Shown here: piece by piece, positions 1-7,314 of the stretch | Layout of the letters: every line of letters begins with the position of its first letter | Numbering within the stretch: the first letter of the stretch is position 1 | NCBI GenBank assembly: GCA_031284845.1 | Contig: JAITXH010000109.1 | Coordinates: forward strand, 1 to 9,594 | DNA length: 9,594 nucleotides | Direction: 5' to 3' | From: Puniceicoccales bacterium | Lineage (GTDB): Bacteria; Verrucomicrobiota; Verrucomicrobiia; Opitutales; UBA953 | Translations under genes and position numbers: made by a program | The notes under the pieces: generated by a model | Told to the model about the DNA's origin: nothing | Seen by the model: the letters and a program-made list of their open reading frames with translations, nothing else | Databases searched by the model: none

Positions 1-96
1 GAAATTTTGAGGGTTGAGAAAAGGTGAATTAAAAGAAGGTGAGTGCCGGAATTTGGCTTACTCAAGCGGAGGCGCAATCAAGGAAGGTGGTTTTTT
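1..96. other. Sequence downstream of oleC, no gene start
   Basis: After the oleC TAA the minus strand has no ATG or GTG start within these 96 bases and no hairpin with a T-run, so neither the end of the transcript nor the next gene is visible. AAGGTGA occurs twice on the plus strand (21-27 and 36-42); this is probably chance. Confidence 0.5.
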
Positions 97-1773
97 TTAA
101 GCAATAAAAATATGGAGCGCGCGCTCGTATTTTCTGCGCAAAGTCAGCCGGTGTATCTTGGCATTGTGGCGGACGTCCACGGGGAATTTTTTCTCAAAGA
201 AAAACCGTTGGATGCCTCGAGTGACCGGCACTGCATTGCCCAGTTCCAGCAGTTCAGCCTCAAAACGTGCCCGCTCTCCGGCGTGGCGCGGAAGGGCATC
301 CGGGAGCGGCTCGACTATTAATGCCGGCTCTTGTGCGCCGGGTGCGCCAAGACCGATTAGAGCCGTGCGGAAGACACGCGGGTGCGCATTGAACACCGCT
401 TCGCAACTCTCCGTGTAAAGTGGTCCGCCGGGCGTCATGACCCGCTCGGCTTTGCGCCCGTAAAACCAGAGGCGCCCGTGTCCGTCCAGACGCCCGAGAT
501 CGCCCATGCGGTGCCAGACAGCACCTGTGGCATCGCGAATTTTAGCCAGTTTGGTGGCCTCTGGGTTGTTGTCGTATTCGAGAGTGCAGGAGGCGCTTTG
601 GACGATGATTTCGCCGACCTCGTCCATCGCGCATTGCCCGGCATCTTCAAGGCTGGCGATCGGCCCGTCGTTCACGGGGATGATGGCGACGCGCACGCCT
701 GAAAGTGGTTTGCCGACGCAGGTGCCGCGCCCCAAAAGCGTTTCCCGCCATGTGCTATCGAGCACTTCCGTGCCGCTGATGCTGGCGACGGGCAATACTT
801 CCGTAGCACCGTAGGGGGTATGGATTTCGGCATTGGGCAGCAAGGTGCGCAGGGAGCGCAGGAGGCGTATGGGCACGGGCGCACCGGCGATGAGCACGCG
901 GCGCAATGAGGGCAGGGTGAGGGCGGCAGGCTCGCAGTGGCGCGCGATTTTCGCCCACAATGCGGGGGAACCGAAACTGTAAGTGACCTGGTTTTGGACG
1001 ATGGCGCGGATGATTTTTACGGGGTCTGCCGAGGCCGGGCGCGAAGGGTCCATCTCCGGCGTGACCGTGGTGGTGCCCAGTGCGGGATTGAACAATGCGA
1101 AGACGGGCAGCATGGGCAGATCCACCTCGCCGGGGCAGATCCCGTAGTTATCGCGCACGAGAGCGAGCTGGGCGTCCAGCATCCCGTGGGTATAGCGCAC
1201 GCCTTTTGGCGCACCCGTCGAGCCGGAGGTGAAAAGAATCGCGGCGGGTGTATCGCCTGCGGCCTCAAATAGGGGCCGCCCGGATGCGGGCAGTGCCGCT
1301 GCTTCGGAACGCAGTGCAGCCTCAAATCCAGCCGTGCCGATGCGCACCCGGGTGTGGACACTGCGGAACGTCCACGGAAAGAAGCGCGTGAGTGCGAGCG
1401 CCGCCGTTGTGCCCGTCAGTGCTTCGGGGCGCGTGTTGCGCACGCAGCGCAGGAAAGCGCGCACTCCCATGCCGGGATCTATGGCAATGGGCACCGCGCC
1501 GAGTTTGAGCAGGGCGAACATGCTCAAAATCAAATCCAGCCCTGGGCGTGCCAGCAACAATGTGCGTGTGCCTGCGCCTATGCCGCGCCGGGCGAAAAGC
1601 GCTGCCGCTGCGTCGCTCTCGCGGTCCAGTCCGGCAAAACTGCGCTCAATGTAGCGGATGCTGCCGTCGGGGGCGTTGCCATCGGGCACGCGAACGGCGC
1701 AAAAATCGGGGTTGGCTAGAGCGGCAACACGCAAATGCCGGGCGACATTGGCAGTGGAGGTTTTCGAGCACAT
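97..1773 (-). CDS. oleC: OleC-like olefin beta-lactone synthetase (AMP-dependent ligase family)
   Basis: This 558-residue member of the ANL adenylating superfamily most resembles OleC. OleC uses ATP to activate a long-chain 2-alkyl-3-hydroxy acid and closes it to a beta-lactone; OleB then decarboxylates the lactone to a long-chain olefin. Visible motifs are the phosphate loop TSGSTGAPK (residues 182-190), YGATE (321-325), the HRMGD ATP-ribose motif (421-425), the hinge region FYGRK (437-441) and the C-terminal lysine in NAKI (about 539). OleC-like stretches I recognise by eye include the ALLKLGAVP region (87-95), VDLP..P.FALFNPALG (217-233), PEMDPSRPA (239-247) and GPLYTE (450-455). There is no signal peptide or membrane segment, so it is probably cytoplasmic. 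The ATG has a GGAG nine bases upstream and lies 26 bases after the preceding nuclease gene, which suggests co-transcription. oleA, oleB and oleD are not visible here. A related fatty-acyl-CoA/AMP ligase with another substrate is the main alternative. The adenylation family is certain; the OleC assignment is likely. Confidence 0.88.
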   Translation of the reverse strand: MCSKTSTANVARHLRVAALANPDFCAVRVPDGNAPDGSIRYIERSFAGLDRESDAAAALFARRGIGAGTRTLLLARPGLDLILSMFALLKLGAVPIAIDPGMGVRAFLRCVRNTRPEALTGTTAALALTRFFPWTFRSVHTRVRIGTAGFEAALRSEAAALPASGRPLFEAAGDTPAAILFTSGSTGAPKGVRYTHGMLDAQLALVRDNYGICPGEVDLPMLPVFALFNPALGTTTVTPEMDPSRPASADPVKIIRAIVQNQVTYSFGSPALWAKIARHCEPAALTLPSLRRVLIAGAPVPIRLLRSLRTLLPNAEIHTPYGATEVLPVASISGTEVLDSTWRETLLGRGTCVGKPLSGVRVAIIPVNDGPIASLEDAGQCAMDEVGEIIVQSASCTLEYDNNPEATKLAKIRDATGAVWHRMGDLGRLDGHGRLWFYGRKAERVMTPGGPLYTESCEAVFNAHPRVFRTALIGLGAPGAQEPALIVEPLPDALPRHAGERARFEAELLELGNAVPVTRGIQRFFFEKKFPVDVRHNAKIHRLTLRRKYERALHIFIA

Positions 1774-1780
1774 GGTGGCA

Positions 1781-1798
1781 TTCTCCGGCTGGGGAGAA
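1781..1798 (-). promoter_or_regulatory. Shine-Dalgarno of oleC inside a short hairpin
   Basis: In the 26-base gap between the nuclease stop codon and the oleC ATG, the minus strand reads TTCTCC-CCAGCC-GGAGAA, a perfect 6-bp stem with a 6-base loop. Its 3' arm contains the GGAG that serves as the oleC ribosome binding site, nine bases before the ATG. If it folds in the mRNA the site would be masked until ribosomes finishing the upstream gene open it, a common arrangement for translational coupling. The complementarity is seen directly. Any regulatory role is inferred. Confidence 0.4.
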
Positions 1799-1799
1799 A

Positions 1800-3158
1800 T
1801 CAGATCTGATAGGCTTTGCCGGGGTCGGGATTGGTGACTTTGGCGTGCGGCAGTTCAATTGCCAACTCTTCTTCAAACCATGCTCTGGCGTCGGGGTCGC
1901 CGTGCGTGATCACGATGGCCCGCGGGTCGCACTGCCGGGCGAAGTCCATAAGCTCGTCTCGCGTGGCATGTCCGCTGAAATAGAAGCGCTCGATATGTGC
2001 CTTGATGGTGGCGATGTAGTCGAGGCCCTGAAAGAGAAAGGTGTCACCGCGCTTGCGTGCCAACAGGCGGCCACCGGGAGTGTCGGGATCGCAGTAGCCG
2101 ACGAAGCAGATGGTGTTGCGGGCATGTTCGAGCAGATTGGCTGCGATGCGCCATGCGGGGGTGTTCTCAACCAGCATCCCGCTGGAAAGCACGTAAATGC
2201 CTTTTTCGGGTAAATCGTGCCCCGGTGCCACAAAACGCTGGCTCAGGGGCTGCACCTTAAGTTCCTGCAAGACTTGACGGCGGAAATTCACAAACCCGGC
2301 CTTGCGGCTCATCATGTCGAGATAGTCGGCGAGATCCACGCCAAGCCCGGAACAGAAGATGGGGCAGGTGGTGATGGCGTTGCGCCGCCGGGCTTCGTTG
2401 AGGATGGTCAGTATCTCCTGCATGCGCCCGAAGGCAAATGTCGGGATGAGCACAGAGCCGCCGTGGGTAATGGTGTGGTTAATGGTCTCAAGCAGGCGCT
2501 CGGTCTCACCGGCGCGGGTCACTCCATCCTGCACGGGCGTCGCGCCATGCGTGGTTTCCGTGACGAGGGTGTCCACCGGGCCGGACGGGAATTGGGCGGC
2601 AGGCACGGTTTGCTGATCTTTGAAAAGGACATCGCCCGTGAAGAAGATTTTCCGGTGCTTGTATTCGAAGAGGCAACCGACCGCGCCGGCGACGTGCCCG
2701 GCGGGATAAAGCGTGATGTTTATCTCGTCGCCGTCTGCGTTGCGCACCGTGCGCGTGGAGAGCAACGGGAGAGGGTGGAGTGCCCTTTCCACGGGATCCA
2801 GCTCGCCGTAAGTGAAAAGCGGATACGCCTTGATGCCTGCTTCATCGCGCTGGCGCGTCATGACGCTGACCGAATTGCGCAAGATACGCTTGGCGATGAT
2901 GGCGGAGGCGGGCGAGCAGAGGATTTCCACGCCGGGTTGCTTGCGCAGGACGACGGGCAAGCCGCCGATGTGGTCGAGGTGGCAGTGGGTCAGGAGGACG
3001 AAATCGAGCGGTGGCAGGTGGTTGAGGCGGGGCAGGGCATCGTTGCCGATGCGCTTCGGGTGCATCCCGGCATCAACGAGGAAATTGAAGGAACCGATTT
3101 CTCCAAGAAGGCAATTGGCGCCGATATCTTGTGCGGAATTAAGATCTGTCAGTCTCAT
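1800..3158 (-). CDS. beta-CASP metallo-beta-lactamase-fold RNA nuclease
   Basis: This 452-residue protein belongs to the beta-CASP branch of the metallo-beta-lactamase fold, most like the CPSF/YSH1-type bacterial exonucleases. Zinc ligands are visible in order: HCHLDH (58-63), the histidine of AGHVAGA (155) and the aspartate of FTGD (176). The beta-CASP signatures follow: acidic motif A in ETTHGAT (E201), motif B histidine in FSGHAT (H397) and motif C histidine in ITHGDP (H419). Between them lies the inserted CASP domain with IPTFAFGR (238-245) and LSSGML (324-329). The length fits the single-unit COG1236-like class rather than RNase J, which carries an extra C-terminal domain. All expected catalytic residues are present. 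There is no export signal, so it probably acts on RNA in the cytoplasm. The ATG has no Shine-Dalgarno sequence; the alignment of the N-terminal strand supports this start. It lies 61 bases after aspS and 26 bases before oleC. Its RNA target cannot be read from the sequence. Confidence 0.9.
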   Translation of the reverse strand: MRLTDLNSAQDIGANCLLGEIGSFNFLVDAGMHPKRIGNDALPRLNHLPPLDFVLLTHCHLDHIGGLPVVLRKQPGVEILCSPASAIIAKRILRNSVSVMTRQRDEAGIKAYPLFTYGELDPVERALHPLPLLSTRTVRNADGDEINITLYPAGHVAGAVGCLFEYKHRKIFFTGDVLFKDQQTVPAAQFPSGPVDTLVTETTHGATPVQDGVTRAGETERLLETINHTITHGGSVLIPTFAFGRMQEILTILNEARRRNAITTCPIFCSGLGVDLADYLDMMSRKAGFVNFRRQVLQELKVQPLSQRFVAPGHDLPEKGIYVLSSGMLVENTPAWRIAANLLEHARNTICFVGYCDPDTPGGRLLARKRGDTFLFQGLDYIATIKAHIERFYFSGHATRDELMDFARQCDPRAIVITHGDPDARAWFEEELAIELPHAKVTNPDPGKAYQI

Positions 3159-3219
3159 GAATAAATGGGCGCAATGTGGCGTTTTTGGAAAAATGAAAAC
3201 ACAGGTGTGGCAAAGGCTT

Positions 3220-5025
3220 TCACGGTTTCTTTTTTTCGTCTTCGGGATCTACGATGGCGATGCGCAGGTCGCGCAGTTGGCGCGGCGTCACAGGGGCGGG
3301 AGATTCAGCCATGAGGTCTTGCCCGCGCTGCGTCTTCGGGAAGGCGATGATATCGCGGATGCTGCTGCGCCCGGCCAGCATGGCCACGAGGCGGTCCAGC
3401 CCCAATGCGATGCCGCCGTGCGGCGGAGCACCGTAGGAGAAGGCTTTGAGCATGTAGCCGAAACGGCTTTCCACGATGTCGGCGGGGATTTTCAGGACGT
3501 TCTCAAAAATGCGTTTTTGCATATCCGGATTATGGATACGGATGGAGCCGCCGCCCAGTTCGACGCCGTTTAACACGATGTCGTAGTGTTGGCCGCGCAC
3601 TTTCTCCGGCGCGGAGTCCAACAGCGGCTCGTCTTCTTTGACGGGTGCGGTGAAGGGGTGGTGGGCGGAGAGGAAGCGTTTTTCCTCTTCGTCCCAGAGC
3701 ATGAGGGGAAATTCGATAACCCAGAGAAAGTTGAACTTGTCGGCGGGGATATCGAGTTTACCGCGCTGCTGGAGGTAACGCGCCGACTCCAATCGGATGC
3801 GTCCGAGGATGGCACTCGCCTGTGTCCACGGGGCGGCGGCGAAGAAGATGATGTCGCCGTCTTCTATGTTGAGACGTTCCTTGAGGGCGGCTTTTTCGGC
3901 GTCGGAGAAAAACTTCAGAATGGGCGATTTCCATTCGCCGTTTTCGGCCTTGATGAAGGCGAGACCTTTTGCGCCGAGCGTCTTTGCGATGGTCTCAAGA
4001 TTGATAAGTTCGCCTTGTGTGATGTCGGCAAGACCTTTGGCGTTGATGGCACGGACGACGCTGCCGGGGGTATTGGCGATACTGTTGAAAACCTTGAACG
4101 CGGACTGCTTGAAAATGTCGGTAAAGTCCACGATTTCCAAGGCGAAGCGTGTGTCGGGCTTGTCCACACCGTAGCGATCCATGGCTTCCTGAAAGGACAT
4201 GCGCGGAAAGGGCGTCGGGATGTCCACACCGAGCACCTGTTTCCAAGTGCGCTGAAGCATTTTTTCGATGAGCGCATACATGTCCTCGCGGTCAATGAAG
4301 GACATTTCGAGGTCCACTTGCGTGAACTCAAGCTGGCGGTCGGCGCGCAGGTCTTCGTCGCGGAAACAACGTGCGAGCTGGTAGTATTTTTCGACTCCCG
4401 CGACCATGAGCATTTGCTTGTATTGCTGGGGAGACTGGGCGAGCGCGTAAAAGGTGCCGGGGCTGAGACGGCTGGGAACGAGGAACTCGCGCGCGCCTTC
4501 CGGTGTGGATTTGAAGAGCATGGGCGTCTCGACTTCGAGGAAACCTTCCCCTTCCAACGTGTGGCGGATGGCTTGCGCGGCGTGGGCGCGGGTCTTCACA
4601 AGGCCCAGATTGCGCGGTCGGCGCAGGTCGAGATAACGGAACGCGAGGCGGAGGTCTTCACCCACTTTGTCCGCCTTATCGTCTTCCATGGGGAAGGGCA
4701 GAGGCTGGCAAACATTGTGGACGGTGAGGGTGTCGGCGGTGACTTCGACTTCGCCGGTGGCCATTTTGGGGTTGATGGTGTCGGCGTCGCGTTTGACGAC
4801 GGTGCCGCTGATCTGGATGACAGACTCGCTCTTGAGGTGGTGGGCCTGTGCGTGGATGTCGGCGCGGTCGGGGTGAAAGACGACTTGGGTGATCCCCTCG
4901 CGATCGCGCAAGTCCACGAATCGGACGCCGCCGAGGTCGCGCACGGTGTCCACCCAGCCGATGAGTGTGACGTGTTTGCCGGAATCGGCGGTGGAGAGGC
5001 TATTACAATGGTGTGTGCGAAGCAT
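3220..5025 (-). CDS. aspS: Aspartyl-tRNA synthetase, bacterial type
   Basis: This is a class II aminoacyl-tRNA synthetase that attaches aspartate to tRNA-Asp in the cytoplasm. With the ATG at 5025 it has 601 residues, the usual bacterial length. An N-terminal OB-fold anticodon domain (about 17-100) contains the GWVDTVRDLGG stretch. Motif 1 lies at EGFLEVETPML (about 160-170), the PEGAREFLVPSR and QSPQQYKQ segments follow, motif 2 is CFRDEDLRADRQLEFTQ (about 220-236), and motif 3 is GGIALGLDRL (about 537-546). The bacterial GAD insertion spans about 310-397. The reading frame stays open upstream to 5148, but those extra 41 residues do not match the family and the 5025 start gives the standard MLRTHHC opening. 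No Shine-Dalgarno sequence precedes it. Leu31 in RDLGG resembles discriminating AspRS; many non-discriminating enzymes have His there. It is probably the first gene of a unit with the nuclease and oleC. Confidence 0.97.
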   Translation of the reverse strand: MLRTHHCNSLSTADSGKHVTLIGWVDTVRDLGGVRFVDLRDREGITQVVFHPDRADIHAQAHHLKSESVIQISGTVVKRDADTINPKMATGEVEVTADTLTVHNVCQPLPFPMEDDKADKVGEDLRLAFRYLDLRRPRNLGLVKTRAHAAQAIRHTLEGEGFLEVETPMLFKSTPEGAREFLVPSRLSPGTFYALAQSPQQYKQMLMVAGVEKYYQLARCFRDEDLRADRQLEFTQVDLEMSFIDREDMYALIEKMLQRTWKQVLGVDIPTPFPRMSFQEAMDRYGVDKPDTRFALEIVDFTDIFKQSAFKVFNSIANTPGSVVRAINAKGLADITQGELINLETIAKTLGAKGLAFIKAENGEWKSPILKFFSDAEKAALKERLNIEDGDIIFFAAAPWTQASAILGRIRLESARYLQQRGKLDIPADKFNFLWVIEFPLMLWDEEEKRFLSAHHPFTAPVKEDEPLLDSAPEKVRGQHYDIVLNGVELGGGSIRIHNPDMQKRIFENVLKIPADIVESRFGYMLKAFSYGAPPHGGIALGLDRLVAMLAGRSSIRDIIAFPKTQRGQDLMAESPAPVTPRQLRDLRIAIVDPEDEKKKP

Positions 5026-5067
5026 GGTTGCGTTGCGGAGAATTCGTTTGCTTAAAAAAAGTGGCGA

Positions 5068-5095
5068 AAGATAGGCGGCAGGGGAGATGAAACAA
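5068..5095 (-). promoter_or_regulatory. Candidate aspS promoter (weak)
   Basis: On the minus strand TTGTTT (5095-5090) is followed after 16 bases by TATCTT (5073-5068). These are partial matches to the -35 and -10 consensus sequences. Transcription would begin near 5061 and give a leader of roughly 36 bases before the aspS ATG. The matches are modest and this is only the best-looking pair in the region. Confidence 0.25.
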
Positions 5096-5116
5096 GCCGA
5101 AAGGTCATTTTGCTCA

Positions 5117-5140
5117 ATGAAAAATTGAGAATGAAAAATT
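5117..5140. repeat. 10-bp direct repeat upstream of aspS
   Basis: ATGAAAAATT occurs twice, at 5117-5126 and 5131-5140, separated by GAGA, giving a 14-base period. The pair lies about 90-115 bases upstream of the aspS start. It may be a regulator site or simply A-tract DNA. Only the repetition itself is seen in the sequence. Confidence 0.5.
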
Positions 5141-5333
5141 ACCTGCAACTCCCTTTCCCGGTGAATGGCATGTAATTTCGCTGCGCATTGGACTCGTTAC
5201 TCCGCACGTCGGCACGAATTCTAAAAGCGCTCTCGGCGATTTCACGAAGTGCTAAATGCGAATAACCGACGGCTCAGATTACAGAACCTCCTCGCGCCCT
5301 TTGGAGGCGGTGTTATGGATGAGGGCCACTCTA

Positions 5334-5350
5334 CCCGCATATCTTGCGGG
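5334..5350 (-). terminator. GC-rich hairpin just after the efflux adaptor gene
   Basis: CCCGCA (5334-5339) and TGCGGG (5345-5350) are perfectly complementary around a 5-base loop. On the minus strand the hairpin begins ten bases after the TAA stop codon of the adaptor gene. No T-run follows it in that direction, so it is not a canonical intrinsic terminator. It may be an mRNA 3'-end stabiliser or a weak terminator. On the plus strand a T-rich stretch follows a few bases later, but no plus-strand gene needs it. Confidence 0.35.
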
Positions 5351-5360
5351 AATCCGGTTT

Positions 5361-6605
5361 TTACTTTTTCGGCGCTTCGGTGGCGGGATTCCACGGCACA
5401 GGGATGACTGTGGCACCGGGGAACAGCGGCATTATCTTTTGTCCACCTTCGACGATCACCCTGTCACCGTCATTGAGTCCCTCACGGACTATCCAGTTTG
5501 TGTTGCGGGCCTCGTTGCTTTTCAGCGGAACCAGTGCGACCTTGTTGTCGCTGCCGACTACGTAAACAGCGGCACCGTTGGCGCTGCGCAAGACGGCTTG
5601 CTGGGGGATGAGAAATACCTTGGAATCGTCATCAAATTCGAAGCGGCCCCGCGTGTAAACGCCCGGCCAGAGGAGCCAGTCAGGGTTGGGGAACTCGGTG
5701 CGCAATGTGACGCTGGAGGTGGACGTATCCACGGAGATTTCCGAAAACAGCAGTTTGCCCGGATGTTTGTATTCCGTGGTGCCGTCGAGCAGGAGGGAGA
5801 CTTTCACTTTGCTCCAATCGGTGCCGGTGCCGGCCTGTTGTTTAAAAGTGCTGAGTTCGCTGGCCGGCTGGGTGAAGTCCACATAGACCGGGTCGAGTTG
5901 GTTGATTTCCGCAAGCGGCGTGGCCTCTCCTTGCCCGACGAGTGCGCCTTCTGTGACGAGCGGACGCCCGATACGCCCCGAAATAGGCGCGGTGACCTTG
6001 GTGTAGCCGAGGTCGAGTTCTGCGGCTTTGAGCGTGGCATTGGCGGCGAGGAGGCTGGCTTTTGCACCTTGAAGCTCGGCTCGTGCCTGAAGTTCTGCGG
6101 CGACAGCATTGTCGAGATCCTGCTGGCTGACGGCCTGAGTTCCGATCAGCTCGCTGTAGCGCTTTACGATCAGACTCGTGTTGTTGAGATTGGCCTCAGC
6201 GCGTGCGATACCGGCCTCTGCCTGTTTGACTGTGGCTTTGGCACTTTCCACGCGGGCGTCAAAGAGGGCAGGGTCTATCTGAAAGAGCAGGTCGCCTTCT
6301 TTTACGTCTGAGCCTTCGCGGAAGACTTGTTTGAGAAGAATTCCTGCGACACGGGCGCGCACCTGAGCGACGCGCACCGGTTTGACATAACCGGGCAATT
6401 CGCGTTGAAGCGGCACCGAGACGGGATGGATTGTGAGGACGCCGACTTCTCGTGGGCGTGCTAGTGCGGCGGCAGCAGCAGCGGCAGTGGCTTTTGAGTC
6501 CTGTTTTTCACCGCACCCGGTAAGCGGGAGCAGCGCGACTGGCAGACATAACGCGAGTGCGTAACGAACACCGGCTGTAGAAAGTAGAAAATGAGACGAA
6601 CGCAT
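5361..6605 (-). CDS. RND efflux periplasmic adaptor (membrane fusion protein), lipoprotein
   Basis: This 414-residue protein has the AcrA/MexA-type layout of adaptors that link an inner-membrane RND pump to a TolC-like outer-membrane channel. An N-terminal hydrophobic segment ends in the lipobox LTGC (28-31), so Cys31 is probably lipidated and the protein anchored on the periplasmic side. It continues with an Ala-rich linker, a first lipoyl half (about 73-110, with SDVKEGDLLFQIDP), an alpha-helical hairpin (about 112-195, rich in Ala, Glu and Lys), a second lipoyl half with KVTAPISGRIGRP (203-215), a beta-barrel (about 225-320, with PVYVDF and LLWPGVYTRG), and a membrane-proximal domain (about 325-400, with FLIPQQAV and EGLNDGDRVIVEGGQK). 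Length and domain order are normal and it looks intact. The ATG has no Shine-Dalgarno sequence. No pump or outer-membrane gene is adjacent: aspS follows and a small unknown lipoprotein gene precedes it by 76 bases. The cargo cannot be predicted. Confidence 0.93.
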   Translation of the reverse strand: MRSSHFLLSTAGVRYALALCLPVALLPLTGCGEKQDSKATAAAAAAALARPREVGVLTIHPVSVPLQRELPGYVKPVRVAQVRARVAGILLKQVFREGSDVKEGDLLFQIDPALFDARVESAKATVKQAEAGIARAEANLNNTSLIVKRYSELIGTQAVSQQDLDNAVAAELQARAELQGAKASLLAANATLKAAELDLGYTKVTAPISGRIGRPLVTEGALVGQGEATPLAEINQLDPVYVDFTQPASELSTFKQQAGTGTDWSKVKVSLLLDGTTEYKHPGKLLFSEISVDTSTSSVTLRTEFPNPDWLLWPGVYTRGRFEFDDDSKVFLIPQQAVLRSANGAAVYVVGSDNKVALVPLKSNEARNTNWIVREGLNDGDRVIVEGGQKIMPLFPGATVIPVPWNPATEAPKK

Positions 6606-6642
6606 AAAATGGTGATTGAAGAGAATCAGACGGTGAATCTCA

Positions 6643-6671
6643 AGCCCGGATATTCAGGAAACACGCGGGCT
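6643..6671 (-). other. Inverted repeat between the lipoprotein and adaptor genes
   Basis: AGCCCG (6643-6648) and CGGGCT (6666-6671) are complementary 6-bp arms with a 17-base loop, in the 76-base gap after the lipoprotein stop codon. There is no T-run, so terminator function is doubtful. It may be an attenuating or stabilising stem within a joint transcript, or chance. Confidence 0.25.
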
Positions 6672-6681
6672 GATTTCTGGC

Positions 6682-7230
6682 TTACGACTTACGACCGGGG
6701 ATAGAGACAGGGATGCGGCGGTATTTGGCAAATGCCGGGAGGAGTCCCTTCTTCTGCAAAGATTCGGGGGAATCTCCCTTGCCGAGGGCTACGATTATTT
6801 TTTGAAAATCGGCAGCGCTCGCTTCCGTATCGGTGCGGTCGAGAAAATAGAGCGTGGCGGCATCCGGCATGTAGTAGAGTTCAGATATGCCGCGCTCCAC
6901 CTTGTAGAACTTTGGCGCGGCGGGATTCCATTCCGCTCCCGCGCAACAGCCGTTTGTCGCCATGCCGTCGTTGAGGAAGCGGATCGTGCGCAGCGCATGG
7001 GTGTCGGCACTCTCGGTCGGCCACAACATAGAGGCTTTGGTATCATCCTCGGAGTCGCCGTCGAAGCGCCACCAACCTAGCACGGGATCCTCGGCGATGT
7101 TGTAGTCGTCGTCGGCCTGCTGTTGTCCGGCGTTGGTCTGGGCGGTGCGCTCCGGTTCGTTGGCGCAGCCCTGCCAGACGAATGCAGTGCCGATGATGAA
7201 AAGTGATACAATGGAGGAGATGTGCTTCAT
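6682..7230 (-). CDS. Small predicted secreted lipoprotein of unknown function
   Basis: I do not recognise this 182-residue protein. It starts with Met-Lys-His and a hydrophobic stretch (about 7-19) ending at WQGC with Cys22, which looks like a lipoprotein signal peptide although the Trp-Gln before Gly-Cys is a poor lipobox. A polar, Gln/Asp-rich linker (23-48) follows. The mature part contains LGWWRFDGD (51-59), TIRFLNDG (82-89), a Cys-Cys pair (95-96) and LYFLDRTD (127-134). The W-x-F-D-G and F-x-x-D-G spacing recalls small lipocalin-like or beta-barrel lipoproteins, but this is only an impression. The C-terminus (about 140-182) is helical and basic. The gene lies 84 bases after purA and 76 bases before the efflux adaptor, on the same strand, so it may work with the adaptor at the envelope. 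No Shine-Dalgarno sequence is visible. Coding status is supported by the signal peptide and codon pattern. Confidence 0.75.
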   Translation of the reverse strand: MKHISSIVSLFIIGTAFVWQGCANEPERTAQTNAGQQQADDDYNIAEDPVLGWWRFDGDSEDDTKASMLWPTESADTHALRTIRFLNDGMATNGCCAGAEWNPAAPKFYKVERGISELYYMPDAATLYFLDRTDTEASAADFQKIIVALGKGDSPESLQKKGLLPAFAKYRRIPVSIPGRKS

Positions 7231-7287
7231 GTGCGTTGGAATGTTTGAACTGTTAGAAAAGAAAATGGGCCGGATGTTTCCTTAGCC

Positions 7288-7297
7288 GAATATATTC
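7288..7297. promoter_or_regulatory. Perfect 10-bp palindrome upstream of the lipoprotein gene
   Basis: GAATATATTC is a perfect palindrome in the 84-base gap between purA and the lipoprotein gene. It contains TATATT, a near-consensus -10 box that could serve the lipoprotein gene, although the best -35-like element (TTGGCA at the end of purA) is 23 bases away, too far for a standard promoter. It may be an operator, a promoter core, or chance in AT-rich DNA. Confidence 0.25.
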
Positions 7298-7314
7298 ATG
7301 CGAAACTAGGCGGC

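Larger units (their letters stand above)
5026..5360. other. 335-base intergenic region between the efflux adaptor and aspS
   Basis: No convincing gene was found here. It holds the hairpin after the adaptor gene, the 10-bp direct repeat and the weak aspS promoter candidate. The part from about 5160 to 5330 has no motif that I can name. A tRNA-like impression near 5280-5350 fails on stem pairing. Confidence 0.6.

Noticed and set aside
3586..5055. Long plus-strand reading frame of 489 codons antisense to aspS
   Set aside because: It lies wholly opposite a clear aspS gene, has no recognisable domain and reflects codon bias on the coding strand. The same applies to plus-strand frames at 2217-3164, 5256-6311 and 7501-8763.
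5026..5148. N-terminal extension of AspRS from a start at 5148
   Set aside because: The 41 extra residues do not resemble the family and would cover the best promoter candidate; the ATG at 5025 gives the standard length and N-terminus.
5275..5355. tRNA-like stretch with an anticodon-loop-like segment (CTCCAAA or CTTTGGA)
   Set aside because: The anticodon stem reaches only four pairs and no proper D-arm, T-arm or acceptor stem can be formed on either strand.
5316..5408. Possible 30-codon plus-strand peptide starting after a GGAGG
   Set aside because: It overlaps the end of the adaptor gene in antisense, and the GGAGG plus ATG match alone is weak evidence.
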